From Alistipes megaguti (GTDB lineage Bacteria > Bacteroidota > Bacteroidia > Bacteroidales > Rikenellaceae): DNA of 64,000 bases. Shown here piece after piece: positions 43,461 to 52,100 of this stretch; the stretch's first letter is position 1, and the number at the start of each line of letters is the position of its first letter. The position numbers and the translations under genes were made by a program. The stretch spans positions 2,209,001-2,273,000 of the forward strand of contig NZ_LR027382.1 of the NCBI RefSeq assembly GCF_900604385.1, given 5' to 3'. A model generated the notes under the pieces. It searched no databases and was not told the DNA's origin. It saw only the letters and a program-made list of their open reading frames with translations.

Positions 43461-44303
43461 TTATTTGAGGTCGGTGATCTTCGAGAAGTCCTGATCGCCG
43501 TAGTCGAGGTTCTCACCGCCCATACCCCAGATGAAGGTGTAGTTGTGGGTGGCGGCGGCGCTGTGGATCGACCACTCGGGCGACAGTACGGCCTGCTCGC
43601 CCTTCATCCAGATGTGGCGCGTCTCGTCGATCTGGCCCATCAGGTGGCAGACGGCGTGCTCCTCGGGCACCTCGAAGTAGAAGTAGGCCTCCATGCGGCG
43701 CGAGTGTACGTGGGCCGGCATGGTGTTCCAGACGCTGCCCGGAAGCAGTTCGGTCATACCCATCTGCAGCTGGCAGGTGGGGAGCACCTGGCTGACGATC
43801 ATCTTGTTGATGTTGCGGTCGTTCGAACCTTCGAGCGAACCCATGTGGGCCACGACGGCGTTCTCCTTGGTGACCTTCTTGTCGGGGTAGGCGCAGTGGG
43901 CGGTCGTCGAGTTGAAGTAGAACTTGGCGGGATTCTTGGGATCCTTGCTCGTGAAGGTGACCTCACGGTCGCCGCGGCCCAGGTAGAGGGCCTCCTTGTA
44001 GTTGAGTTCAAAGGTGGCGTCGCCGGCCTTCACCACGCCGGGGCCTCCGACGTTGAAGATACCCATTTCGCGGCGCGTCAGGAAGTAGGGGGCCTTCAGC
44101 GGATCGATGGCCTCGAGCTTGAGGGTCTCGTTGACGGGCATGGCGCCGCCCACGATCATGCGGTCGTACATCGAGTAGACCATGTTGACTTCGTCGGCTG
44201 CGAAGACCTTTTCGATCAGAAAGTCGCGGCGCAGACGGGCCGTGTCGTAATGCTTGGCATCTTCGGGATGCGCTGCATAGCGGATTTCGTAATTGGTTTT
44301 CAT
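43461..44303 (-). CDS. kduI: 5-dehydro-4-deoxy-D-glucuronate isomerase
   Basis: 280 residues, full length for KduI. It starts MKTNYEIRYAAHPEDAKHYD, and the cupin metal site is visible as MPAHVHSRRMEAYFYFEVPEE. The C-terminal EWSIHSAAATHNYTFIWGMGGEN is strongly conserved. It isomerises 5-keto-4-deoxyuronate, from unsaturated galacturonate or glucuronate, to 2,5-diketo-3-deoxygluconate, the substrate of KduD. A TATCTTTG -7 box on the minus strand (44398-44391) lies about 90 bases upstream. Confidence 0.95.
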   Translation of the reverse strand: MKTNYEIRYAAHPEDAKHYDTARLRRDFLIEKVFAADEVNMVYSMYDRMIVGGAMPVNETLKLEAIDPLKAPYFLTRREMGIFNVGGPGVVKAGDATFELNYKEALYLGRGDREVTFTSKDPKNPAKFYFNSTTAHCAYPDKKVTKENAVVAHMGSLEGSNDRNINKMIVSQVLPTCQLQMGMTELLPGSVWNTMPAHVHSRRMEAYFYFEVPEEHAVCHLMGQIDETRHIWMKGEQAVLSPEWSIHSAAATHNYTFIWGMGGENLDYGDQDFSKITDLK

Positions 44304-44390
44304 GGAATATATTGAAAATTAATACTTTGTATGCGAATCTCGCGAAATTGGGCGCCAAATCCGAAATTGGCTGACCAATTGTCGCTTCGG

Positions 44391-44398
44391 CAAAGATA
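44391..44398 (-). promoter_or_regulatory. -7 box candidate for kduI
   Basis: TATCTTTG on the minus strand, matching TAnnTTTG, with a leader of about 80 bases to the ATG. No convincing -33 element. Confidence 0.45.
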
Positions 44399-44458
44399 AT
44401 AAAAAAATCGGAATAGACCGCTTTGAATACGAAATAATTCGGGCGGAATCTCCGCCGT

Positions 44459-45130
44459 TTATCGAATGGAGTTCATGCGGATGCTGGCCTTGACCAGCGC
44501 GATGGCGCGGATGCGCGAAATTTCGACCTCCTTGTCGGCGTGATGGGGGTTCTGGCTGACGAGTTTGACATAACCCGGACGGTCGGATTTCTGGATGTAT
44601 TTCACGGTGACATACTCCTCGCCGTCGATGTCGATCGACAGCAGGTACATGTCCCCCCAGAAGACGTCGTCGATGTTCTTGAGCTGTTTGTAGAGGACGA
44701 TGTCGCCGCTCTTGAGCAGCGGGTACATCGAGTCGCCGACAATGTAGATGGCTCCGTCGCACTTCGGCAGGTTGGGGATGTGGATGTAGTTGACGGGCTT
44801 CATCTGGTGCTGGTCGGTAAACAGCGGTACGAGCCCGGCCGTCCCCTCGATCGAGTAGAGGGGGACACTCTGTAGCGGCAGCGAATTGTCCGTGCGGTGC
44901 ATGTAGGCTGTCAGGTCGGGTTCGGCATTGAACATCTTGCCCGTGCCGGTTTCGAGCCACTCCGGGTTGACGTTCAATTCCTGAACCAGGATGTTGCGGT
45001 TGCGCGACGAGAGTCCCGCCTTGCCGGTCTCGATCATCGAAAGGGCTGCCTTGCCGATTCCAAGTCGCTGAGCCAGCTGCTCTTGCGTCATTCCGAGCTG
45101 TTTCCGTATCAGTTTTACCCGTTCGTTCAT
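44459..45130 (-). CDS. XRE/S24-type (CI/LexA-like) repressor
   Basis: 223 residues. The N-terminal XRE helix-turn-helix is at ~13-40 (TQEQLAQRLGIGKAALSMIE). The C-terminal S24 peptidase fold has Ser134 (VGDSMYPLLKSGDIV) and Lys177 (EEYVTVKYIQ) as the catalytic dyad. An Ala98-Gly99 pair (EGTAGLVPL) is a candidate self-cleavage site. This is the design of lambda CI-type repressors cleaved during the SOS response. It is divergent from a small gene and a phage terminase gene, with a palindromic operator candidate and a consensus promoter in between. That suggests it controls a prophage relic. Confidence 0.9.
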   Translation of the reverse strand: MNERVKLIRKQLGMTQEQLAQRLGIGKAALSMIETGKAGLSSRNRNILVQELNVNPEWLETGTGKMFNAEPDLTAYMHRTDNSLPLQSVPLYSIEGTAGLVPLFTDQHQMKPVNYIHIPNLPKCDGAIYIVGDSMYPLLKSGDIVLYKQLKNIDDVFWGDMYLLSIDIDGEEYVTVKYIQKSDRPGYVKLVSQNPHHADKEVEISRIRAIALVKASIRMNSIR

Positions 45131-45173
45131 GGCTTTTGATCAAAAAAATTGATATAAAATTTTTGAACTTTCT

Positions 45174-45241
45174 GGTACAAAATTCAAATTTTGAACCTAT
45201 TTTTGTGGAGCAAAGTTAAACAATTTATTTTCTTCTGCAAA
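45174..45241. promoter_or_regulatory. Divergent promoters with a 24-bp palindromic operator candidate
   Basis: For the repressor the minus strand has TTTG (45241-45238), 19 bases, then TAACTTTG (45218-45211), a full consensus. For the rightward genes TATTTTTG (45198-45205) is a -7 candidate. Directly beside it, 45174-45197 is a near-perfect palindrome, GGTACAAAATT / AATTTTGAACC with one mismatched pair. Its position suits binding by the repressor to control both directions. Confidence 0.6.
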
Positions 45242-45269
45242 GCGTTTTGCAAAAAAAGCTTCATTATCA

Positions 45270-45557
45270 ATGATGTATTCGGTATCAACGGAACTTTACG
45301 AGGAGGTGGTCACGCGTTTGGCGGAGGCCATCGGCGGCGGAAGTTACTTTTCGGGAAGCCTGACGTTCGACCGGGAGGGCATCGAGTGCCGGCTGACGGC
45401 CTCGGTGATCGTCTACCGGCGGCGGGAGAGCTATCCGGAAGGGGATCGGGATGCGATTGCGGATCTGGTGCCCGTCTGGTGGGAGTTCCACACCACGGGC
45501 CCGGAGGGCGAAATGCTGAACGACTTCACGTTTTCCGAGGTGCGGGCACTCTTCTGA
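45270..45557 (+). CDS. Small conserved-looking protein upstream of the terminase
   Basis: 95 residues (ATG at 45270 or 45273), soluble, with a regular alpha-beta pattern (TELYEEVVTRLAEAIGGGSY, ECRLTASVIVYRRR, VWWEFHTTGPEG). No family recognised. It is the first rightward gene after the operator region and precedes the terminase gene by 141 bases. GC and codon use match the host. Confidence 0.6.
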   Translation: MMYSVSTELYEEVVTRLAEAIGGGSYFSGSLTFDREGIECRLTASVIVYRRRESYPEGDRDAIADLVPVWWEFHTTGPEGEMLNDFTFSEVRALF

Positions 45558-45698
45558 GCCCCCCGTACGGCTCCGGACCGCCAATCCCGGGCGCGGCGCC
45601 GCCCGCCGGAGCCTCAGGCAATCTTTCACCGGGATCGAGGACCCGCCCGTCGCGGCGCCGCCAGCACCGGGTCCCGACCTTACGAAAAAACTGTTCAC

Positions 45699-47201
45699 AT
45701 GGTTAAAAAAACCGAATCGGTCTCTGCGGGAGTCTCTCCCGCAGAGATTTTTGTTCCCGACATCGGGGAGTTGTGCTTTCCCGGAGCGGCCGAGCCCCCT
45801 TCGTTCACGGAGTTCGCCCTGGGGGTCTATCCGTTTCTCGAACTGCAGCCCTTTCACCGGGTCTATTACCGCGTGCTGGAGGCTTTTGCCCGGGGGCGAG
45901 TGCGCCGGCTCATGGTGACGATGCCCCCGCAGCACGGCAAGAGTGTCGGCTCCACGACGCTGCTGCCGGCCTACATGCTGGGGCTCGATCCCGATCTGCG
46001 GGTGGCGATCGCCTCCTATTCGGGGTCGCTGGCCTCGAAGTTCAACCGCCGCGTGCAGCGCATCCTCGACTCGCGCGAGTACGGGGCCTTCTTCCCTGCG
46101 ACCTGCATCAAGCAGGGGTCCAAACCGCCCGGCTACATCCGCACCTCGGAGGAGGTCGAGGTGATCGACCACCGGGGCGGGCTGCTTTCGGTCGGACGCG
46201 AGGGTTCGCTGACGGGCAACCGCGTCGACTGCTTCATCCTGGACGATCTCTACAAGGATGCCATGGAGGCCAATTCGCCGCTGGTGCGGGCCAACTGCTG
46301 GGAGTGGTATACGTCGGTGGTGCGGACGCGCATGCACAACGCCTCGCGCGAACTGATCGTCTTCACGCGCTGGCACGAGGAGGATCTCATCGGGACACTC
46401 ATGCGGCGCGAACCGGTCGAGGAGCTTCGCACGTGGGCCCAGCTCGAGCGTCCGTCGGCCGACGGGTGGCTCCACCTGAACTTCGAGGCGCTGAAGGCCT
46501 CGCCCGCAACGGAACTCGACCCGCGGCAGCCGGGTGAGGCACTCTGGGAGACGCAGCACGGCGCCACGCTGCTGGCAGCCAAGCGGCGGTTGGATCCCGT
46601 GCAGTTCGAGGCGATGTACCAGGGTCACCCGACCGTGCGCGAGGGGTTGTTGTACGGGCTGAACTTCACGGAGTACGACGAACTGCCCCACGAGATCGTC
46701 CGCCGCGCCAACTACACCGATACGGCCGATACGGGCGACGACTACCTCTGTTCGATCTCCTATGCGGTCGATGCGGACGGGGTGATCTACGTGACGGACG
46801 CCGTCTATTCGCGGGCGCCGATGGAGGAGACCGAGCCGCTGGTGGGGGATCTGCTCGTGCGCTCGGCAACGCGGCAGGCCCTCATCGAGAGCAACAACGG
46901 CGGGCGGGGTTTTGCCCGGGCCGTGCAGGCGCTGGCTCCGGATGTACGGGTGGAGTGGTTCCACCAGAGTGCCAACAAGGAGGCGCGCATTCTGTCGAAT
47001 GCCGCCACGGTGCTCCATCTGGTGCGGTGGCCGCGGGGGTGGAACCTGCGCTGGCCCGACCTCTACGCCCATCTGACGACCTATCGGCGCAAGTTCCGCT
47101 CCAACCGCTGGCACGATGCGGCGGACGTCGTGACGGGAATCGTCGAGCACGAAGTGGTGGACCGCAGCCGCAAAAGGCTGCGCGGCGTCCGCTTCGCATA
47201 G
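45699..47201 (+). CDS. Orphan phage terminase large subunit
   Basis: 500 residues, a complete TerL. The ATPase Walker A is MPPQHGKS (75-82) and Walker B is DCFILDDLYKD (Asp182/183). The RNase H-like nuclease domain carries its acids around SYAVDADGVIYVTDAVY (~350), IESNNGG and RWHDAADVV. In phages TerL pumps and cuts DNA into capsids. No portal, capsid, tail or small terminase gene is present here, and composition is host-like, so this is a long-resident relic or a domesticated gene under the S24 repressor. The first codons contain an intrinsic terminator hairpin (45721-45752), so full-length expression may need antitermination, or the true start may be elsewhere. Confidence 0.9.
   Translation: MVKKTESVSAGVSPAEIFVPDIGELCFPGAAEPPSFTEFALGVYPFLELQPFHRVYYRVLEAFARGRVRRLMVTMPPQHGKSVGSTTLLPAYMLGLDPDLRVAIASYSGSLASKFNRRVQRILDSREYGAFFPATCIKQGSKPPGYIRTSEEVEVIDHRGGLLSVGREGSLTGNRVDCFILDDLYKDAMEANSPLVRANCWEWYTSVVRTRMHNASRELIVFTRWHEEDLIGTLMRREPVEELRTWAQLERPSADGWLHLNFEALKASPATELDPRQPGEALWETQHGATLLAAKRRLDPVQFEAMYQGHPTVREGLLYGLNFTEYDELPHEIVRRANYTDTADTGDDYLCSISYAVDADGVIYVTDAVYSRAPMEETEPLVGDLLVRSATRQALIESNNGGRGFARAVQALAPDVRVEWFHQSANKEARILSNAATVLHLVRWPRGWNLRWPDLYAHLTTYRRKFRSNRWHDAADVVTGIVEHEVVDRSRKRLRGVRFA
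45721..45752 (+). terminator. Intrinsic terminator hairpin inside the first codons of the terminase gene
   Basis: A perfect 12-bp stem TCTCTGCGGGAG / CTCCCGCAGAGA with a TCT loop is followed by TTTTTG. It begins 22 bases after the ATG at 45699. Either it ends transcription from the small gene upstream and so silences the terminase, or it works as an attenuator. Confidence 0.7.
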
Positions 47202-47216
47202 GCCGGGCGAACGAAG

Positions 47217-47245
47217 AGTCCCGGCACCTGTCGGGTGCCGGGACT
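47217..47245 (+). terminator. Hairpin after the terminase gene
   Basis: A 12-bp perfect stem AGTCCCGGCACC / GGTGCCGGGACT with a 5-base loop lies 16 bases after the stop. There is no T-run, so it is a transcript-end hairpin rather than a textbook terminator. The convergent outer-membrane gene ends 63 bases further on. Confidence 0.5.
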
Positions 47246-47307
47246 GAGGGATGGGTGTGCCGCCGCCGGGATCACCGGGGAGGTGGCCCGGAATCATCGG
47301 CCCGGTA

Positions 47308-47865
47308 TCAGAAATAGAATTTTACACCGACCGTGGGGCTGATGCCCAGCTGGAAGTTGACTTCGTTGCTGGTGACCTTTTCTTTCGAGAACGACAGGGT
47401 CGTATAATCGAGCGACATGAGGTTCAGCGAGAAGCTCCATTTCTCGGAGTGGCGGTATTCGAATGCTCCGAGCCTGAATTCGGAGACAAACCCCACGCCG
47501 GACATTTTGTCGTAGGAGGCATAGGCGAATCCCAGACCGACCTCCGGAACATAGTAGATCCGGTCGCAGATCCTGAGGTAATAGGCAATGTTGGGGCCGA
47601 TGGCTACCGTATGGGTGGTGCGCCCGATCAGCGGAGCGAGGCTGTAGTCGATCTTTCCGCCCACGCGCAGGTTGTCGCGGACGAAGATGCCGAATTCCGG
47701 GGCGAGTTGGAAATAGGTGTCCGAGATGGAGGTGTCGTCGCCGTTGAACGAGTGGGTGGAGACGCCGAGAATGCCGCCGATGTACATTTCGCCCCTTTCC
47801 TGGGCGGATGCGATGGTGCATGAAGCAATTGCGAACAGAGCGCAGCAGAGGATTCTTTTCATCAT
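47308..47865 (-). CDS. Outer-membrane beta-barrel protein
   Basis: 185 residues from the ATG at 47865 (or 47862). Signal peptide MMKRILCCALFAIASCTIAS with AQ cleavage. The rest is alternating aromatic/hydrophobic strands (MYIGGILGVSTHSF, YFQLAPEFGIFV, VAIGPNIAYYLRI, IYYVPEVGLGFAYASY, WSFSLNLMSLDYTTLSF) ending in FYF, a typical outer-membrane C-terminal signature. Probably an eight-stranded OmpA/OmpX-type barrel of the 'outer membrane beta-barrel protein' family. Ligand unknown. Confidence 0.82.
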   Translation of the reverse strand: MMKRILCCALFAIASCTIASAQERGEMYIGGILGVSTHSFNGDDTSISDTYFQLAPEFGIFVRDNLRVGGKIDYSLAPLIGRTTHTVAIGPNIAYYLRICDRIYYVPEVGLGFAYASYDKMSGVGFVSEFRLGAFEYRHSEKWSFSLNLMSLDYTTLSFSKEKVTSNEVNFQLGISPTVGVKFYF

Positions 47866-48087
47866 GAGTTTGGGGTTTTGTGATGGAGTTGAAAGATTTG
47901 TGTCGGAATGTTGAACCAAATATAACGAATTTCCGGGAGTTGGGCAATTTTTTCGAGTTTATTTTCTTGAAAATGAGCTGCTCGGTTCGGGAAGACGGTT
48001 TCGGGGCGTCGCCGCCGGAGACGAAAAGTTCCGCCTCCGGTCGGACGGAGACGGGACCTGATGCCACGCGCAAGCGGGGCGTGTCGT

Positions 48088-49110
48088 CTACAGCTCTTCG
48101 AGACGGGCCACGGGCGAGACGTCGAGCGAGGCGAACTCGCCGTTGCGGTAGTGGAAGTAACCGGCCATGGCGATCATGGCGGCGTTGTCGGTCGTGAACT
48201 TGAACTCGGGCAGGAAGGTCCGCCAGCCGCGGCGCCGTCCGGCCTCCGTAATGCCGTTGCGCAGTCCGGAGTTGGCCGAAACGCCTCCGCCGGCCGCAAT
48301 GTCACGGATGCCCGTATCCTTCGAGGCGCGGATCAGCTTGTCGAGCAGGATTTCGACGATCGTGGCCTGCAGCGAGGCGCACAGGTCGGCCTTGTTTTTC
48401 TCGATGAAGTCGGGATCCTGGGCCACGGCGTCGCGCAGCGTGTAGAGGAACGAGGTCTTCAGGCCCGAGAACGAGTAGTCGTAACCGTCGACGTGGGGGT
48501 GTGCGAAGCGGAAGGCCTTGGGGTTGCCCTCCTTGGCCAGGCGGTCGATCACCGGGCCGCCCGGATAGGGGAGTCCCATCACCTTGGCGCACTTGTCGAA
48601 GGCTTCGCCGGCGGCGTCGTCGATCGTCGTGCCGATGATCTCCATCTCGAGCGGGGAGTTGACGCGCACGATCTGCGTGTGGCCGCCGCTGACCAGCAGA
48701 CACAGGAACGGAAAATCGGGGTGGGGCAGCTGCCGGTCCGGAAGGTCGATGAAGTGCGAGAGGATATGCCCCTGGAGGTGGTTGACCTCGACCATCGGGA
48801 TGTTGCGGGCGATGGAGAGCCCCTTGGTGAAGGAGACGCCCACCAGAAGCGATCCCAGCAGACCGGGACCGCGCGTGAAGGCAATGGCGTCGATCTCCGA
48901 GGCCGTGAGTCCGGCTTCGCGCAGGGCAGTGTCCACCACCGGGATGATGTTCTGCTGATGGGCGCGGGAGGCCAGTTCGGGGATGACGCCGCCGTACTTC
49001 ATGTGTACGGCCTGCGAGGCGATGACGTTCGAAAGCAGGACGTTGTTGCGCAGGACGGCTGCCGAGGTGTCGTCGCACGAGGATTCGATGCCGAGAATTG
49101 TAATATCCAT
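48088..49110 (-). CDS. tsaD: tRNA N6-adenosine threonylcarbamoyltransferase
   Basis: 340 residues, full length. Hallmarks are ILGIESSCDDTSAAV at the N-terminus, the metal-binding HLQGH (NHLQGHILSHF), LVSGGHTQI, and GGGVSANSGLR near the C-terminus. With TsaB and TsaE it transfers threonylcarbamoyl to A37 of tRNAs reading ANN codons, an essential housekeeping step. It is divergent from the tamB homologue with a 61-base gap. Confidence 0.97.
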   Translation of the reverse strand: MDITILGIESSCDDTSAAVLRNNVLLSNVIASQAVHMKYGGVIPELASRAHQQNIIPVVDTALREAGLTASEIDAIAFTRGPGLLGSLLVGVSFTKGLSIARNIPMVEVNHLQGHILSHFIDLPDRQLPHPDFPFLCLLVSGGHTQIVRVNSPLEMEIIGTTIDDAAGEAFDKCAKVMGLPYPGGPVIDRLAKEGNPKAFRFAHPHVDGYDYSFSGLKTSFLYTLRDAVAQDPDFIEKNKADLCASLQATIVEILLDKLIRASKDTGIRDIAAGGGVSANSGLRNGITEAGRRRGWRTFLPEFKFTTDNAAMIAMAGYFHYRNGEFASLDVSPVARLEEL

Positions 49111-49143
49111 CCGGTTTTTTCGCTGTTATTTTAACTTTTTCGC

Positions 49144-49151
49144 TAACTTTG
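49144..49151 (+). promoter_or_regulatory. -7 box of the tamB operon
   Basis: TAACTTTG, matching TAnnTTTG, 20 bases before the ATG at 49172. The upstream region is T-rich but has no clean TTTG at -33. Confidence 0.5.
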
Positions 49152-49171
49152 CCCGTTATAACGGTGTTCCG

Positions 49172-52100
49172 ATGCGCAAAGGTATAAAAATATTGGGAAT
49201 GGTGTTCTCGGCGGCGGTTTTGTTGCTGATAATTCTTCCCCTGGGGCTGTCGCTGCTGCTGGATATCCGCTCGGTGCAGAACTTCGTCGCGGACCGTCTG
49301 GCCGAGCTGGTGTCGCGGCGGCTGGAGACCACCGTTTCGATCGACCACGTGGACATCGGACTCTTCTCGCGGATCCGTGTCGACGGTTTCTATGTCGAGG
49401 ACTATCAGCGCGATACGCTCTTCTATGTCGGCCATCTGAACACCTATGTCACCAGTCTGGGGCTGTTGGGCGGCGGGCTGGAGCTCAGCCGCGGCGAGAT
49501 TGCCGATGCGAGGCTCTACCTGCGTCAGACCCCCTCGGGCGAGATGAACATCAAGCAGGTCGTCAACCGCATCTCCGACCCCGACCGCGAGAAGAAGGGC
49601 AACTTCCGGCTGCGGCTGCGCAAGGCCTCGATCGACGGCATGGAGCTCTGTCTGGAGCGCCTCGACCGCCGCGATCCGGAGTTCGGCATCGATTTCGCCC
49701 ACATGCATCTCTGCGACATGACAGCCTTCGTCGAGGATTTCACCATCGACGGCCAGGCCATCTATACCTCGATCGAACGCCTGGCGGCCCGCGAACGGAG
49801 CGGCTTCGAACTCGAACGCCTCTCGGGACGCTTCTACATGACGCAGGGGTGTCTGGGATTCGAGGATACGGAGATCCGCACCCGCCGGTCGGATATCCAC
49901 ATCCCCTACATCTCGCTCGTGGGCAATTCGTGGGACGAGTACCGCGACTTCGTCAACGAGGTGCGGATCGACGCGGCGCTCCGCGATTCGAAGGTCTCGT
50001 CGGACGACATCGCCTGGTTTGCCCCCTCGCTGCGCGACTGGCACGTCGACTTCTCGGAGGCCGATCTCGACTTGACGGGTACGGTGGCCGACTTCACGGG
50101 GCGGATCCGCCGTCTGATCCTCGACCGTGAGACGCATCTGGCGGCCGAACTGGCCGTCCGCGGTCTGCCCGAGATCCGCACGACGCGTTTCGACATCACG
50201 CTCTCGCGGCTGCAGTCGACGGCCGAGGCCCTCGACCGCCTTTCGTGGTCCATTGCCCGAAGCGGACTTCCGGAACAGGTGGCCTCGGTGGTCGGGAATT
50301 CGGGGCGTTTGGACCTCGAGGGACGCTTCGTCGGACGCCTCTCGGCCTTCGACATGCGTCTGGGGGCCGCCACCGGTGTGGGCAAGGTCTCCTGCTCGCT
50401 GGAGATGGCTCCCCTCAGGCGGGGCATGAGCTCGATCCGCGGACGGGTCGAGACGCGCAACTTCCGGCTGGGCGAACTGCTTGGACACGAGGAGCTGCTG
50501 GGCGACGCCTCGCTCACGGCCCGCATCGACGGCATGATCGGCCGGGGCATTGCCGATGCCAACATCGCGGGCACGGTCGCCGATCTGGGCTTCAACGGCT
50601 ACGTCTACGACTCGCTGCGGCTCGACGGCCGGCTCCGCAACCGCGAATTCGACGGCCGGATCGCGGCCCGCGACCCCAATCTGGATTTCGATTTCTTCGG
50701 CAAGGTCGATTTCAACGATACGGTTCCCAACTACGACTTTTCGCTCGATCTGCGTCATGCCGACCTGGCCCGGCTGCAGATCAACCAGCGCGATTCGGTG
50801 TCGCGGCTCTCGGCCTTTCTGGAGGCCAACGCCAGCGGACGCTCGCTCGACGACCTGAACGGTTCGATCCGCGTCTCGGACGCCCGTTACCGCTACAACG
50901 ACAAGGAGGTCACCGCCGCGCAGATCGACGTGCGCGGTGAAAACTCGGCCGACAGCAAGTTCGTCGAACTGCGTTCGGACTTTGCCGACGCCACCTTCCG
51001 TTCGAAGACCAGCTACCGCACCGTCTTCGAGTATCTGCGGCGGAGCGCCTGGCGCTATCTGCCGATTCTGGGGCGCGGCGAGCCGGCGGCCGACTCCGTG
51101 GCGCGCAAGACGGCCGTGGCCAACGACTTCTCGCTGCTGTCGGTCAACATCCATAACTTCAATCCGGTGGCCGATGCCGTGGCCGCGGGGCTTCAGATTG
51201 CCGACGGAGCGTCGATGCAGCTGCTCTTCAATCCGGCCAGCGACCAGTTCTCGCTCAAGGCCTCGGCCGAATACATCGAACGGCGGCGGATGCTGGCCAC
51301 GCGCCTCTCGGTCAATGCCCTGAACCGGGGCGATTCGCTGGCCCTCTACGCCTCGGCCGAGGATCTCTATGCCGGGATGCTGCACCTGCCGCAGCTCTCG
51401 CTCACGGGCGGCGCCAAACAGGGCCGCGTGGAGCTTTCGGCGGGGTTCAACGATACGACGCGCCGGGCTTCGGGTCTGGTGGGGCTCCGGGCCCGGGTGG
51501 CCGACGAAAACGGCCCCAACGGCCGCGTGGTCGAACTCCATATCCAGCCTTCGCACATCACGCGCGGCGACAAGACCTGGCAGATCTTCGCCCACCGCAT
51601 CCAGCTCGATACGGCGCGGATCGACATCGACCACTTCTTCGTGATGAACGACGAGCAGGAGCTGCTCCTGGACGGCATCGCCTCGCGCAGCCGCGAGGAT
51701 TCGCTGACCCTGTCGCTGCGCAACTTCGACCTGGGGCCCTTCACGCAGGTGGCCGAACGCATGGGCTACTACATCGAGGGGCGTACGAACGGACGGGCGA
51801 CGATGAAATCGGTGCTGCGCGGTGCCGAGGTGACGGCCGACATCCTGCTCGACAGCGTCGAGGTGAACGACATCCCGGCACCGCCCATGCGGCTGGCCTC
51901 GCGCTGGGACTTTGCCCGCAACCGGGCCGGCGTGACGGTCACCAACCGCGAGAAACGCGATACGCTCGTGCGGGGCTTCTACGCTCCGACGCGCAGCCGC
52001 TACTATGCGCGGATGAATGTCGACAGCCTCGACATGGGGCTTCTGGATCCGCTGCTCTCGGGGGTGATCTCCTCGACCGAGGGGCTGGCTTCGGCCGATC

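Noticed and set aside
44897..45139. Small plus-strand gene opposite the S24 repressor
   Set aside because: Shadow frame of the repressor's helix-turn-helix region; no promoter or start context.
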